A stretch of 47,975 nucleotides of DNA, from the NCBI GenBank assembly GCA_029862925.1, contig JAOTWJ010000008.1, positions 1-47,975 on the forward strand, in the 5' to 3' direction. Positions 20,003 to 28,654 of the stretch are shown here, piece by piece. The translations under genes and the position numbers were made by a program. This DNA is from Gemmatimonadota bacterium. GTDB lineage: Bacteria > Gemmatimonadota > Gemmatimonadetes > Gemmatimonadales > GWC2-71-9. The notes beneath the pieces are model-generated. The model had not been told where the DNA came from, made no database searches, and was given only the letters and a program-made list of their open reading frames with translations. Within the stretch, counting starts at the first letter, position 1, and every line of letters begins with the position of its first letter.

Positions 20003-20650
20003 ATGCGCCTCGTGTCCGTGAATGTGGGTCAGCCGCGGCTCGTTGAGTGGAAGGGCGAAGCGGTGCAAACCGGCATCTTCAAGGCGCCGGTCGCCGGCCC
20101 GGTGGCCGTCGCCCGCACCAACCTGGAGGGCGACCGCCAGGCCGATCTCGCTGTGCACGGCGGGATCGACAAGGCGGTCTATGCCTATGCATCCGAGCAC
20201 TACCCGTCTTGGAGTGGCGAGTTGGGGCGGTTGGACCTGTCATGGGGGATGTTCGGGGAGAATCTCACCACCGAAGGCCTGGATGAGGCGACCGTCCGGG
20301 TGGGAGACCGCTTTGCCATCGGCACCGCCGAGTTCGAGGTTTCCCAGCCACGCCTCCCGTGTCACAAACTGGGGATCAAGTTCAGCCGCGCCGACATGGT
20401 GAAGCGGTTTCTGCGGAGCCGCCGGCTGGGGTTCTACCTGCGCGTGCGTCACGAGGGGGTGATTCGGGCGGGCGACGAAATCCGCCGCGCGGGGAGCGAC
20501 CCCACGGCGCCGACCATCGCGGACCTGGCCCTTCTGGAGACGACGAAGCGGCACGACGTGGCGTTGCTCCAGCGGGCGGTGGTGGCGACGGCGCTCACCG
20601 AGGGGTGGCGCACGAAGTACCAGGAACGGCTCGATCGGTTGCGGGCCTAG
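20003..20650 (+). CDS. MOSC domain protein (YiiM-like)
   Basis: GDRQADLAVHGGIDKAVYAYASEHYPSW, MFGENLTTEGLDE, VSQPRLPCHKLGIKF. Confidence 0.88.
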   Translation: MRLVSVNVGQPRLVEWKGEAVQTGIFKAPVAGPVAVARTNLEGDRQADLAVHGGIDKAVYAYASEHYPSWSGELGRLDLSWGMFGENLTTEGLDEATVRVGDRFAIGTAEFEVSQPRLPCHKLGIKFSRADMVKRFLRSRRLGFYLRVRHEGVIRAGDEIRRAGSDPTAPTIADLALLETTKRHDVALLQRAVVATALTEGWRTKYQERLDRLRA

Positions 20651-20680
20651 CGTCGGGGGGACCCCTCGCGTGGAGCGCGC

Positions 20681-20959
20681 ATGCACGGAACGAACGACAA
20701 CGAGATGCGACGAATTCCGGGGATCGGCCCCAGCCTGGCTCGTGACCTCCACGCGCTCGGCGTGCACTCACTGCGCATGCTGGCACGCCGAACCCCCGAG
20801 CGGCTCTATGACCGCTTGAACCGGCTGCGCGGCGTCCGGCAGGATCCGTGCGTCCTGTACGCGTTCCGGTGCGCGGTGTACTTCGCCCGCACCCCGCGTC
20901 CCCAACCAAAGCTCCTCAAGTGGTGGGCATGGAAAGACCGGACGTTGGGGCGAGGCTGA
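20681..20959 (+). CDS. Helix-hairpin-helix, pathogenicity-locus Cdd1-like protein
   Basis: MRRIPGIGPSLARDLHALGVHSLRMLARRTPERLYDRLNRLRGVRQDPCVLYAFRCAVYFA. Confidence 0.75.
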   Translation: MHGTNDNEMRRIPGIGPSLARDLHALGVHSLRMLARRTPERLYDRLNRLRGVRQDPCVLYAFRCAVYFARTPRPQPKLLKWWAWKDRTLGRG

Positions 20960-20966
20960 CGGTCGC

Positions 20967-21521
20967 TCACCGAAGAAACGTCAACGCGTCGTCGATCACA
21001 TTCTGGGCGATTCGTCGCAGGACCCGGTCGTCGGCGTACGCGTTCGTGTAGAGGTGCCGGAGGTCGCTCACCCGGCGGCGGAGCTGCGCGTGCGCCGTGC
21101 GGGTCTTCGCCGCCGCCGCGGCGGCCGCCGAGCGCTCGCCGAGCTCCCGGGGCAGCGTGTGGCGGTAGAGCATGTCGGTTTCCCGGATGTGCAGGAGGCT
21201 GTTGTAGGCCCGGTGCTCAACTCGGTGGATCAGCACGCAGGGCAGCTCGTCGACGTAAGCCCGCTCCAGACGCCCGCCGAAATCGATGTCGGCGAAGTGC
21301 TGACCCTCGACGATGTGGTGCAGTTCCCATTCGCGCGGGTTCTCCCGCTGACCGTGCTGCGCCAACAGCTGGAAGATGCGCGCCTTGCCTCGTTGGCCGT
21401 CGCGGTACGAGCTGAGGTAGCGGTAGTGTCCGGTGTGCTTGTGATGCGGGCCCGCGAAGACGCCGGGCAGGCCCTCGAACGGGTCCACCGAGACTCCGAG
21501 CAGGTACTTCTTCACCGACAT
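20967..21521 (-). CDS. Hypothetical protein with HNH-like ELHHIVEGQH segment
   Basis: MSVKKYLLGVSVDPFEGLPGVFAGPHHKHTGHYRYLSSYRD...WELHHIVEGQHFADIDF; convergent with Cdd1-like gene. Confidence 0.55.
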   Translation of the reverse strand: MSVKKYLLGVSVDPFEGLPGVFAGPHHKHTGHYRYLSSYRDGQRGKARIFQLLAQHGQRENPREWELHHIVEGQHFADIDFGGRLERAYVDELPCVLIHRVEHRAYNSLLHIRETDMLYRHTLPRELGERSAAAAAAAKTRTAHAQLRRRVSDLRHLYTNAYADDRVLRRIAQNVIDDALTFLR

Positions 21522-21669
21522 GCGGCAACTCCTGAGGCGTGGATTGGCTCTAACATGCGGGATCCCGCCCTTGCATACCACCCGCCCGGGGATGCATGGA
21601 TCCCGCGTCCCCTTCCCTCAGCCCCCGCCTCCCCCATATTTCCTATCCCAGCACGAAAGGCCGTACCAG

Positions 21670-23532
21670 ATGGGTTCCCCCCCCGCCACCCGCCCCGAGC
21701 GCGAGGTGCGCGACAGCGTCGTCATCCGCTTCGCGGGCGATTCGGGCGACGGCATGCAGCTCACGGGGCTCCAGTTCACGCAGGAAACGGCGTTGGCGGG
21801 CAGCGACCTGGCCACGTTCCCGGACTACCCCGCCGAGATCCGCGCTCCCGCCGGCACGACGTACGGGGTTTCGGCGTTCCAGATCCACTTCGGCACCCAG
21901 GACATCACGTCCGTCGGCGACGAGCTCGACGTGCTCGTGGCCATGAACCCGGCGGCGCTCAAGGTCAGTCTGCCCGATCTGCGCATGGGCGGCTCGGTCC
22001 TGGTGGATACGAGCGCGTTCAGCGACCGTAACCTCCAGAAAGCCGGGTACGCCGCGAATCCGCTCGACGACGACACCCTCGCGCCGTTCCAGGTGCTCAA
22101 GCTCGACGTGACCCGCCACACCCTCGACGCGGTGGACGGGCTCGGCCTCTCGCAGAAAGAGGCGCTTCGGTGCCGCAACATGTGGGCACTCGGCCTCATG
22201 CTCTGGATGTACGGGCGGTCGCGCAAGGCGACGGTCGAGTGGATCGGGAAGAAGTTCGCCAAGGAAGAGGCGATCCGGGACGCCAACCTCCGGGCGCTGA
22301 ATGCGGGCCATGCGTTCGGCGAGACCGCCGAGATGCCGTCGCACGTCTCGGGGTACTCCGTGGCCGCCGCCGAGCTCGCATCGGGCATGTATCGCACGGT
22401 GAGCGGCACCGAAGCGCTGGCATGGGGTCTTCTCGTAGGCATCAAGAAGGCCGGACTGACGCGGCTGGTGCTCGGATCGTATCCCATCACACCGGCTTCG
22501 CCGCTGCTCCACACGATGGCGGGCTTCAAGGACTACGGTGTCGTGACCTTCCAGGCGGAAGACGAGATCGCGGCCGTCTGTGCCGCGATCGGGGCCAGCT
22601 ACGCCGGCGCGCTAGGCGTGACGTCCAGTTCCGGTCCGGGCATCGCCCTCAAGGGCGAAGCCATCGGGCTCGCGATCGCCACCGAGCTGCCGCTCATCAT
22701 CGTGAACGCCCAGCGGGCCGGCCCCTCGACCGGGCTTCCCACCAAGACCGAGCAGTCGGACCTGTACCAGGCGATCTACGGCCGGAATGCCGATGCGGAA
22801 CTGATAGTAGTTGCAGCCGCTACTCCATCAGACTCCTTCGAGGTCGGTATCGAAGCCGTCCGGCTCGCCACGAAGTACATGACGCCGGTTATCGTGTTGA
22901 CGGACGGCTTCTTAGCAAATGCCGCCGAGCCGTGGCTCATTCCCGACGTGGACCTCGTCGCCGAGTTCCCGGTCGCCTATCGAACCGACCCTGACGGATT
23001 CATGCCGTTTGCCCGGGATGACGCCACGCTCGCGCGGCCGTGGGCCGTGCCCGGCACGCCGGAGCTGGAGCATCGGATCGGCGGGCTGGAGCGCAGCGCG
23101 CAGACGGGCAACATTTCCTATGACCCCGACAACCACCAGGCCATGACCAACACCCGGGCGGCGAAGATCGCGCGCGTGGCGGCGGACATCCCGCCCCAGG
23201 CCGTCTCCCTAGGCCCGGATCACGGCGCCGTCGCGGTGGTCGGCTGGGGGTCTACCTACGGCCCCATTCACCAGGCCGTCCGGCTGCTCCGGGCCGAGGG
23301 CCACGACGTGGCGCACCTCCATCTGCGCTATCTCTGGCCGTTCCCCAGCAATCTGGCTGACCTGCTGCGGCGCTACGACCGCGTGCTCGTGCCGGAGATG
23401 AACACGGGCCAGCTCGTGAACGTGCTGCGCGCGCAGTACCTGATTCCCGCCGAGGGGATCAACCAGGTCACCGGCAAGCCGTTCAAGGTGAGCGACATCG
23501 AGCGGGCAGTGCGAACCCGCCTGGAGGCGTGA
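21670..23532 (+). CDS. korA: 2-oxoacid:acceptor oxidoreductase, fused gamma-alpha subunit (set 1)
   Basis: VVIRFAGDSGDGMQLTG...TFPDYPAEIRAPAGTTYGVSAFQI; GSYPITPASPLLHTMA...FQAEDEIAAVCAAIGASYAGALGVTSSSGPGIALKGEAIGLA. Confidence 0.92.
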   Translation: MGSPPATRPEREVRDSVVIRFAGDSGDGMQLTGLQFTQETALAGSDLATFPDYPAEIRAPAGTTYGVSAFQIHFGTQDITSVGDELDVLVAMNPAALKVSLPDLRMGGSVLVDTSAFSDRNLQKAGYAANPLDDDTLAPFQVLKLDVTRHTLDAVDGLGLSQKEALRCRNMWALGLMLWMYGRSRKATVEWIGKKFAKEEAIRDANLRALNAGHAFGETAEMPSHVSGYSVAAAELASGMYRTVSGTEALAWGLLVGIKKAGLTRLVLGSYPITPASPLLHTMAGFKDYGVVTFQAEDEIAAVCAAIGASYAGALGVTSSSGPGIALKGEAIGLAIATELPLIIVNAQRAGPSTGLPTKTEQSDLYQAIYGRNADAELIVVAAATPSDSFEVGIEAVRLATKYMTPVIVLTDGFLANAAEPWLIPDVDLVAEFPVAYRTDPDGFMPFARDDATLARPWAVPGTPELEHRIGGLERSAQTGNISYDPDNHQAMTNTRAAKIARVAADIPPQAVSLGPDHGAVAVVGWGSTYGPIHQAVRLLRAEGHDVAHLHLRYLWPFPSNLADLLRRYDRVLVPEMNTGQLVNVLRAQYLIPAEGINQVTGKPFKVSDIERAVRTRLEA

Positions 23533-23536
23533 GACG

Positions 23537-24552
23537 ATGACGGCCACACTGCCCCAACGGAGTCCCAAGGATTTCGCGTCCGACCAGGAGGTGCGCTGGT
23601 GTCCGGGCTGTGGCGACTACGCGATTCTCAAAGCGGTGCAGAAGGCGCTCGCCGACCTCGGGGCCCGCCGCGAAAACACGGTGTTCGTCTCTGGCATCGG
23701 CTGCGCCGCGCGGTTCCCGTACTACGTCTCGAGCTATGGCTTTCACACCATTCACGGGCGCGCGCCCGCCATCGCCACGGGCGTGAAGCTCGCCAATCCG
23801 GACCTGGATGTCTGGGTCATCACGGGCGACGGGGACGGACTCTCGATTGGTGGCAACCACATGCTCCACGTCCTGCGACGTAACGTGGATCTCCAGGTGA
23901 TCCTGTTCAACAACGAGGTCTACGGTCTCACCAAGGGTCAGTACTCGCCCACGTCACGCCGGGGCTTCCGCTCGCCCTCCACCCCCATGGGCTCGGTGGA
24001 TAACCCGATCGCGCCGGGGGCGTTCGCGCTTGGCGTCGGCGCCCGCTTCGTGGCCCGCTCGGTGGATACGCTCCTGCCGCACCTGGTCGAAACGCTCAAG
24101 CGGGCGCACCAGCACCGCGGCACTTCGTTCGTCGAAGTGTTCCAGAACTGCGTCGTGTTCAACGACGGCGCGTTCGCGAGCTTCACCGACAAGAGTCTCG
24201 CGTCCGACCAGCAGCTCCACCTCGAGCACGGCAAGCCGATGGTGTTCGGAAGGCGAAAGACAAGGGGATTCGCATCAAGCCCGGCACGCTCAAGCTCGAG
24301 GTCGTGACGGTGGGCGCAAACGGGGTCTCGCCGGAGGAGCTGCTCGTCCACGACGAGACCGACCACGCCCTCGCCCAGATGCTGGTCGCGATGCAACCAC
24401 CCGAGCTTCCCCAGGCCCTCGGTGTGATCTACTGCGCTCCGGCCCCTACCTACGAGCGCGAAGCCCTGGCGCAGGTTCGCACCGAGGGACTTGCCACGGC
24501 CGACCTCAATGCCGTGCTGCGCAAAGGCCGGGTTTGGGCAATTGGGGGGTGA
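23537..24552 (+). CDS. korB: 2-oxoacid:acceptor oxidoreductase, beta subunit (set 1), reading frame interrupted near 24250
   Basis: RWCPGCGDYAILKAVQ, FVSGIGCAARFPYYVSSYGFHTIHGRAPAIATG, GDGDGLSIGGNH; C-terminal part in another frame: AKDKGIRIKPGTLKLEVVTVGANGVSPEELLVHDETDHALAQML...APTYEREALAQV. Confidence 0.85.
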
Positions 24553-24798
24553 GGGAGCCGTTCCCGGCCTTCATGTCTTAAAGGTGTCTTCATAAAAAAC
24601 TGGCACACCGCTTCGGGCCCCTCTTCTACCATATTCACGGTAGTTTTCCCGCGACCGCGAGTCGCGTCCACGCCGCATGGGGAGCCGGCGGTTGCCAGCG
24701 TGCGCCGCCGCGGAGGGCGACCTCCCCGGTCGCGATTTGCGTGACGCGACCGGGCGTGCGACGCGACGTGCACAACGGACCTTTGCGCAGGACCGCTC

Positions 24799-26709
24799 AT
24801 GTCCAGTTCCTCCCCGGTAGTGACGAAGAAGGCCAGGGCCTCGAAGGACGCCGCCGGCCCGGTCGTCATCCGGGTTCCTGAACACACCGTCGAGATCGTC
24901 TCCGATTCCGGCGAGGGCGCCCAGAAGTGCGGGCAGATCTTCGGTCAGGTCTCCGCCAAGATGGGCAACGGCGCGTGGACCGTGGAGATCATCCCGGCCG
25001 AGATTCAGCCCCCGGCCCGCTCGGGGCCGGGGGCCTCCGGCAACCGGATCCGCATCGGTACCCAGCCGGTCACCAACTGGGGCGATGCGGCCAACCTGGT
25101 TGTGGCCTTCAACGAGCAGGCGCTGCTGGCGCGCCACGAGCTGGAAGCGCTGCACGAGGACGCCATCGTGCTCGTCGAGAACAGGTGGGCTACGCACGAT
25201 GACGACGACATCCGCCGCGAATGGACCACCGCCATGGAGGTGCTGGGGAAGCAGGACTATCGCATCATCCCCGTGCCGATGGAGGAGCAGTGCCTCACGG
25301 TGACCGACAACCCGCGGCGCGGGAAGAACATGTTCGTGCTCGGGATGCTGGCCTGGATCTACGATCGGGACATCGAGTTGATTCGGGACGCCATCCGGCA
25401 GTCGTTCCGCAAGAAGGCTGAGGCGGTGGCACGCGCGAACATCGAGTTGATGGAGCTCGGTTACCGGTGGGCGGAGGCCAATCTCGACTTTCGGGTCGAG
25501 GTCCCCATCGAGAAGCCGCCCACGCCGATGATCGTGCTGAACGGGAACCAGGCCCTGGCGATGGGCGCGGTCGCGGCCGGCATGGACCTGTGCGCGATGT
25601 ATCCCATCACGCCGGCCACCTCGGTCTCGCACTACCTCGGCGAGATCTTCGAGGATTTCGGCGGCATCGTGCACCAGGCGGAAGACGAGATCGCGGCCGC
25701 CGGGGTTGCGATCGGGGCGTCGTACGCCGGCAAGGTGGCATTCACGGTGACCTCCGGCCCGGGGTTGGCGCTCAAGACGGAGTTCATCGGGCTCGCGACG
25801 ATGACCGAAGTGCCGCTCGTGGTGCTGGACGTGCAACGCGGCGGTCCGAGCACGGGTCTGCCCACCAAGGTGGAGCAGTCGGACCTGCTCGCGGCCCTCT
25901 ACGGGCAACCCGGCGACGCGCCCAAGGTCGTGATGGCGCCCGCCACGATCGAAGAGTGCTTTCACATGGTGGTCACGGCGCGCCGCATCGCCGAGCTGTT
26001 CCGGTGCGTCGTGATGGTGCTCACCGACGCGAACCTGGCGACCGGCGTGCAGCCGTTCCCGCGGCCGCAGCTCGACCCGCGCTGGCAGGCGGCGCCGCCG
26101 GACCTGCGCCCGGTCCCCGAGGGCGTGAAGCCGTACGACTGGGATCCGGCGTCGGGGCTGTCCCGCCGGTTCATTCCCGGCCAGCCCGGCGGCATGCACA
26201 CGCTCACGGGCCTGTCGCACGACGAGTACTCGCACGTGGGGTACAGCCCCGACGTGCACGAGCGCGGCTGCGCCATGCGGAGCCGGAAGCTCGCGGTGTT
26301 CCAGACCACGCTGAAGCCGCCGGGCGTGTACGGGGACACGAAAGGAGATCTCCTGGTCGTGGGATGGGGATCCACCAAGGGGGCGATCGAGGAAGCGGTG
26401 GACCGCGCCCGGGCGCGGGGCCTGCGCGTGTCCTCGCTGCACCTGCGCATCCTGTCGCCCCTCGAGCCGGGGCTGAAGGAGATCTTCAGCCGGTTCCGCA
26501 AGGTGGCCACCGTCGAGATCAACTACTCCGATCGCCTGGGTGACCCGTATATCACCCGGGAGAATCGGCGCCTGGGACAGTTGGCCTGGTTGCTCCGGGC
26601 CCACACGCTGGTGGACGTGGACTGCTGGACCCGGGTGCCGGGTCAGCCGCTCCGTCCCAAGGGGATTCTGGAGGGCATCGAGAGCATGATGCCCGGGGGG
26701 CACGCGTGA
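24799..26709 (+). CDS. korA: 2-oxoacid:acceptor oxidoreductase, fused gamma-alpha subunit (set 2)
   Basis: VEIVSDSGEGAQKCGQIFGQVSAKMG; MYPITPATSVSHYLGEIFEDFGGIVHQAEDEIAAAGVAIGASYAGKVAFTVTSGPGLALKTEFIGLA. Confidence 0.9.
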   Translation: MSSSSPVVTKKARASKDAAGPVVIRVPEHTVEIVSDSGEGAQKCGQIFGQVSAKMGNGAWTVEIIPAEIQPPARSGPGASGNRIRIGTQPVTNWGDAANLVVAFNEQALLARHELEALHEDAIVLVENRWATHDDDDIRREWTTAMEVLGKQDYRIIPVPMEEQCLTVTDNPRRGKNMFVLGMLAWIYDRDIELIRDAIRQSFRKKAEAVARANIELMELGYRWAEANLDFRVEVPIEKPPTPMIVLNGNQALAMGAVAAGMDLCAMYPITPATSVSHYLGEIFEDFGGIVHQAEDEIAAAGVAIGASYAGKVAFTVTSGPGLALKTEFIGLATMTEVPLVVLDVQRGGPSTGLPTKVEQSDLLAALYGQPGDAPKVVMAPATIEECFHMVVTARRIAELFRCVVMVLTDANLATGVQPFPRPQLDPRWQAAPPDLRPVPEGVKPYDWDPASGLSRRFIPGQPGGMHTLTGLSHDEYSHVGYSPDVHERGCAMRSRKLAVFQTTLKPPGVYGDTKGDLLVVGWGSTKGAIEEAVDRARARGLRVSSLHLRILSPLEPGLKEIFSRFRKVATVEINYSDRLGDPYITRENRRLGQLAWLLRAHTLVDVDCWTRVPGQPLRPKGILEGIESMMPGGHA

Positions 26710-27662
26710 TGGAGACCTCGTGTTCGTTCCTGAGCTGCGATCACGACGACGACGAGCGCAGCTGGACCATGGAAGACTACGCGGGTGCCATTCCGCGCTG
26801 GTGTCCCGGCTGCGGGGATCACGCCATCCTCGCCGCGGTTGAGCGGCTGCTCGAGACCGAGCAGCTGCCCCCTGAGCGCACGGTGTTCGTCTCGGGCATC
26901 GGGTGCTCCAGCCGCTTTCCGCACTATCTGACGACGTACGGGTTTCACGGCATTCACGGTCGGGCGCTTCCCATTGCGACCGGGGTGAAGCTGCGGCGGC
27001 CGGACCTCCACGTGTTCGCGGTGATGGGCGATGGGGACTGCTGCTCCATCGGCGCGGGACACTGGATCCACGCCGTGCGCTACAACGTGGACATGGTGGC
27101 CTTGATGCTCGACAACGGCATCTACGGGCTCACCAAGAACCAGACGTCGCCCACGACCCCGCAGGGCCATCCGAGCAACACGCAGCCCAAGGGGAGTCAT
27201 CTGATGCCCCTCAACCCCCTCTCGGCCACGCTGGGCGTCTCCAACGCCTCGTTCGTGGCGCAGACGGCTGACTGGATGCCCGCGCACGTGTACGCGACCA
27301 TCGCTGCGGCCTTCCGGCATCGCGGCTTCTCGTTCGTGCGGATTCTGCAGCGCTGCCCGCAGTACACCGACGATCTGTTCCAGGAAGCGGTGCGCAATCC
27401 GAACCTGGTGGAGATGCTCGTGCATCCCGATGGTGTGGACGCGCCGGAGCTGGAGAAGATCTTCAAGAACCGACGGGTGCACGACCCCAAGGACCTGGAC
27501 ATGGGGCGCCACCTGGCGGAGCCCTTCGATCGCATCCGGCTCGGGATCTTCTTCCGCGACGAGTCGCGCCAGCGCTATGAGGAGCTCCGGCACCAGCGGA
27601 TCCACACCGCGCAGGAGCGCATCGACCGGCTGAACGAGGAGTTCGAGAAGTATGCCGTCTGA
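26706..27662 (+). CDS. korB: 2-oxoacid:acceptor oxidoreductase, beta subunit (set 2)
   Basis: PRWCPGCGDHAILAAVERL, FVSGIGCSSRFPHYLTTYGFHGIHGRALPIATGVKLRRPDLHVFAVMGDGDCCSIGAGH; ATGA overlap. Confidence 0.9.
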   Translation: MMETSCSFLSCDHDDDERSWTMEDYAGAIPRWCPGCGDHAILAAVERLLETEQLPPERTVFVSGIGCSSRFPHYLTTYGFHGIHGRALPIATGVKLRRPDLHVFAVMGDGDCCSIGAGHWIHAVRYNVDMVALMLDNGIYGLTKNQTSPTTPQGHPSNTQPKGSHLMPLNPLSATLGVSNASFVAQTADWMPAHVYATIAAAFRHRGFSFVRILQRCPQYTDDLFQEAVRNPNLVEMLVHPDGVDAPELEKIFKNRRVHDPKDLDMGRHLAEPFDRIRLGIFFRDESRQRYEELRHQRIHTAQERIDRLNEEFEKYAV

Positions 27663-28653
27663 CGAACGCACCGCGGCCATTCTCGCGGCCCTGGCCGCTC
27701 CGCGGGACGCGTATCGCTCTGCCCTGGCGGCGACACTGGACGAGGTCCGCGTCTACCGGGATGCGCGCCGCGAGGGCGCTGCCGACCGCCACATGCAACT
27801 TGGGGCGAGCCTCGGGCTCGTCGGGGTGGCGCACGTCGATGTCGATCGACTGGCCGCCGTGCTCTCGGTGGAGGCCGCCCTCGAGCCGGCGGCGCAGGCG
27901 GTCATGCCACGGGCCCTCGCGGTCTTGGAGTCGCTCGCCGCGCGCGGTGATGACGCCTGCGCCCTGACGCTCGTCCCCGGCGAGAACCTCTACGAGGCGG
28001 TCAGCCGCCTGTTCGCGGACCTGGGCCGCGCCATAGGGGCGGGGCGCGTCGTGGATCTGGCGCGCAGCGGCCGCTACCGGCCCGCGGATCATGACCGCTG
28101 GCTCGAGGCGTTCCCGTTCGGACAGTGGAGCCAAGCGGAGCGCCGGATGGCCCCACCCGTGGTGATCGAGCTCGAGGGCAGCGATCTCCGGCCCGCGGGC
28201 CTGGCCGAGTTCCTCGACGGCGGCGCCAAGATCGTCCTGGTGGTCCACGGCGAGACGTCGCCCGCGCCGCTGGTGCGTCTCATCACGCCGCGCACGTTCG
28301 TGGCGCAAACCGCCGACGTCGCCGTAGTCCAGCGGCTGGCCGCGTGGGATGGCCCCGGCATCGCCGGGATCTTCCCGGCTGGCGGGGCGCGGTTCGTCCA
28401 CGATCCCGGGGTCGCCGGCGGGATCGGTGCGCGGCTCACGATCACGGAGGTCCCCACGCTCGACGGGCGGCGGCGCGCCGGCCCGTTCTCCGCGACGCAA
28501 CAGCAAGACGAGCTCGACCAACTCAAGGCGCTGCAGGGCGCCGCCGCCGCCGACCTCGCGGTGCCGGTCGCGCCCCAGCCGGCCACGCCCGCGGACCCGG
28601 TGGACAAGCTGGCGGCCTGGCTGCTGCAGCAGGCGGACCTTTCGGGCGCGTGA
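27652..28653 (+). CDS. Uncharacterised 333-aa protein between korB2 and rnfB
   Basis: 11-bp overlap with korB2, stop one base before rnfB GTG; no recognised catalytic or Fe-S motif. Confidence 0.75.
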   Translation: MPSDERTAAILAALAAPRDAYRSALAATLDEVRVYRDARREGAADRHMQLGASLGLVGVAHVDVDRLAAVLSVEAALEPAAQAVMPRALAVLESLAARGDDACALTLVPGENLYEAVSRLFADLGRAIGAGRVVDLARSGRYRPADHDRWLEAFPFGQWSQAERRMAPPVVIELEGSDLRPAGLAEFLDGGAKIVLVVHGETSPAPLVRLITPRTFVAQTADVAVVQRLAAWDGPGIAGIFPAGGARFVHDPGVAGGIGARLTITEVPTLDGRRRAGPFSATQQQDELDQLKALQGAAAADLAVPVAPQPATPADPVDKLAAWLLQQADLSGA

Positions 28654-28654
28654 C

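Noticed and set aside
24571-26703. 710-aa reverse-strand ORF opposite korA2
   Set aside because: Shadow ORF in high-GC DNA; His/Arg/Asp-biased translation with no domain, while the + strand encodes a clear KorA.
28349-28654. Upstream extension of the rnfB ORF
   Set aside because: Overlaps the 333-aa gene in another frame with biased composition; GTG 28655 fits gene spacing and the N-terminal TM helix.
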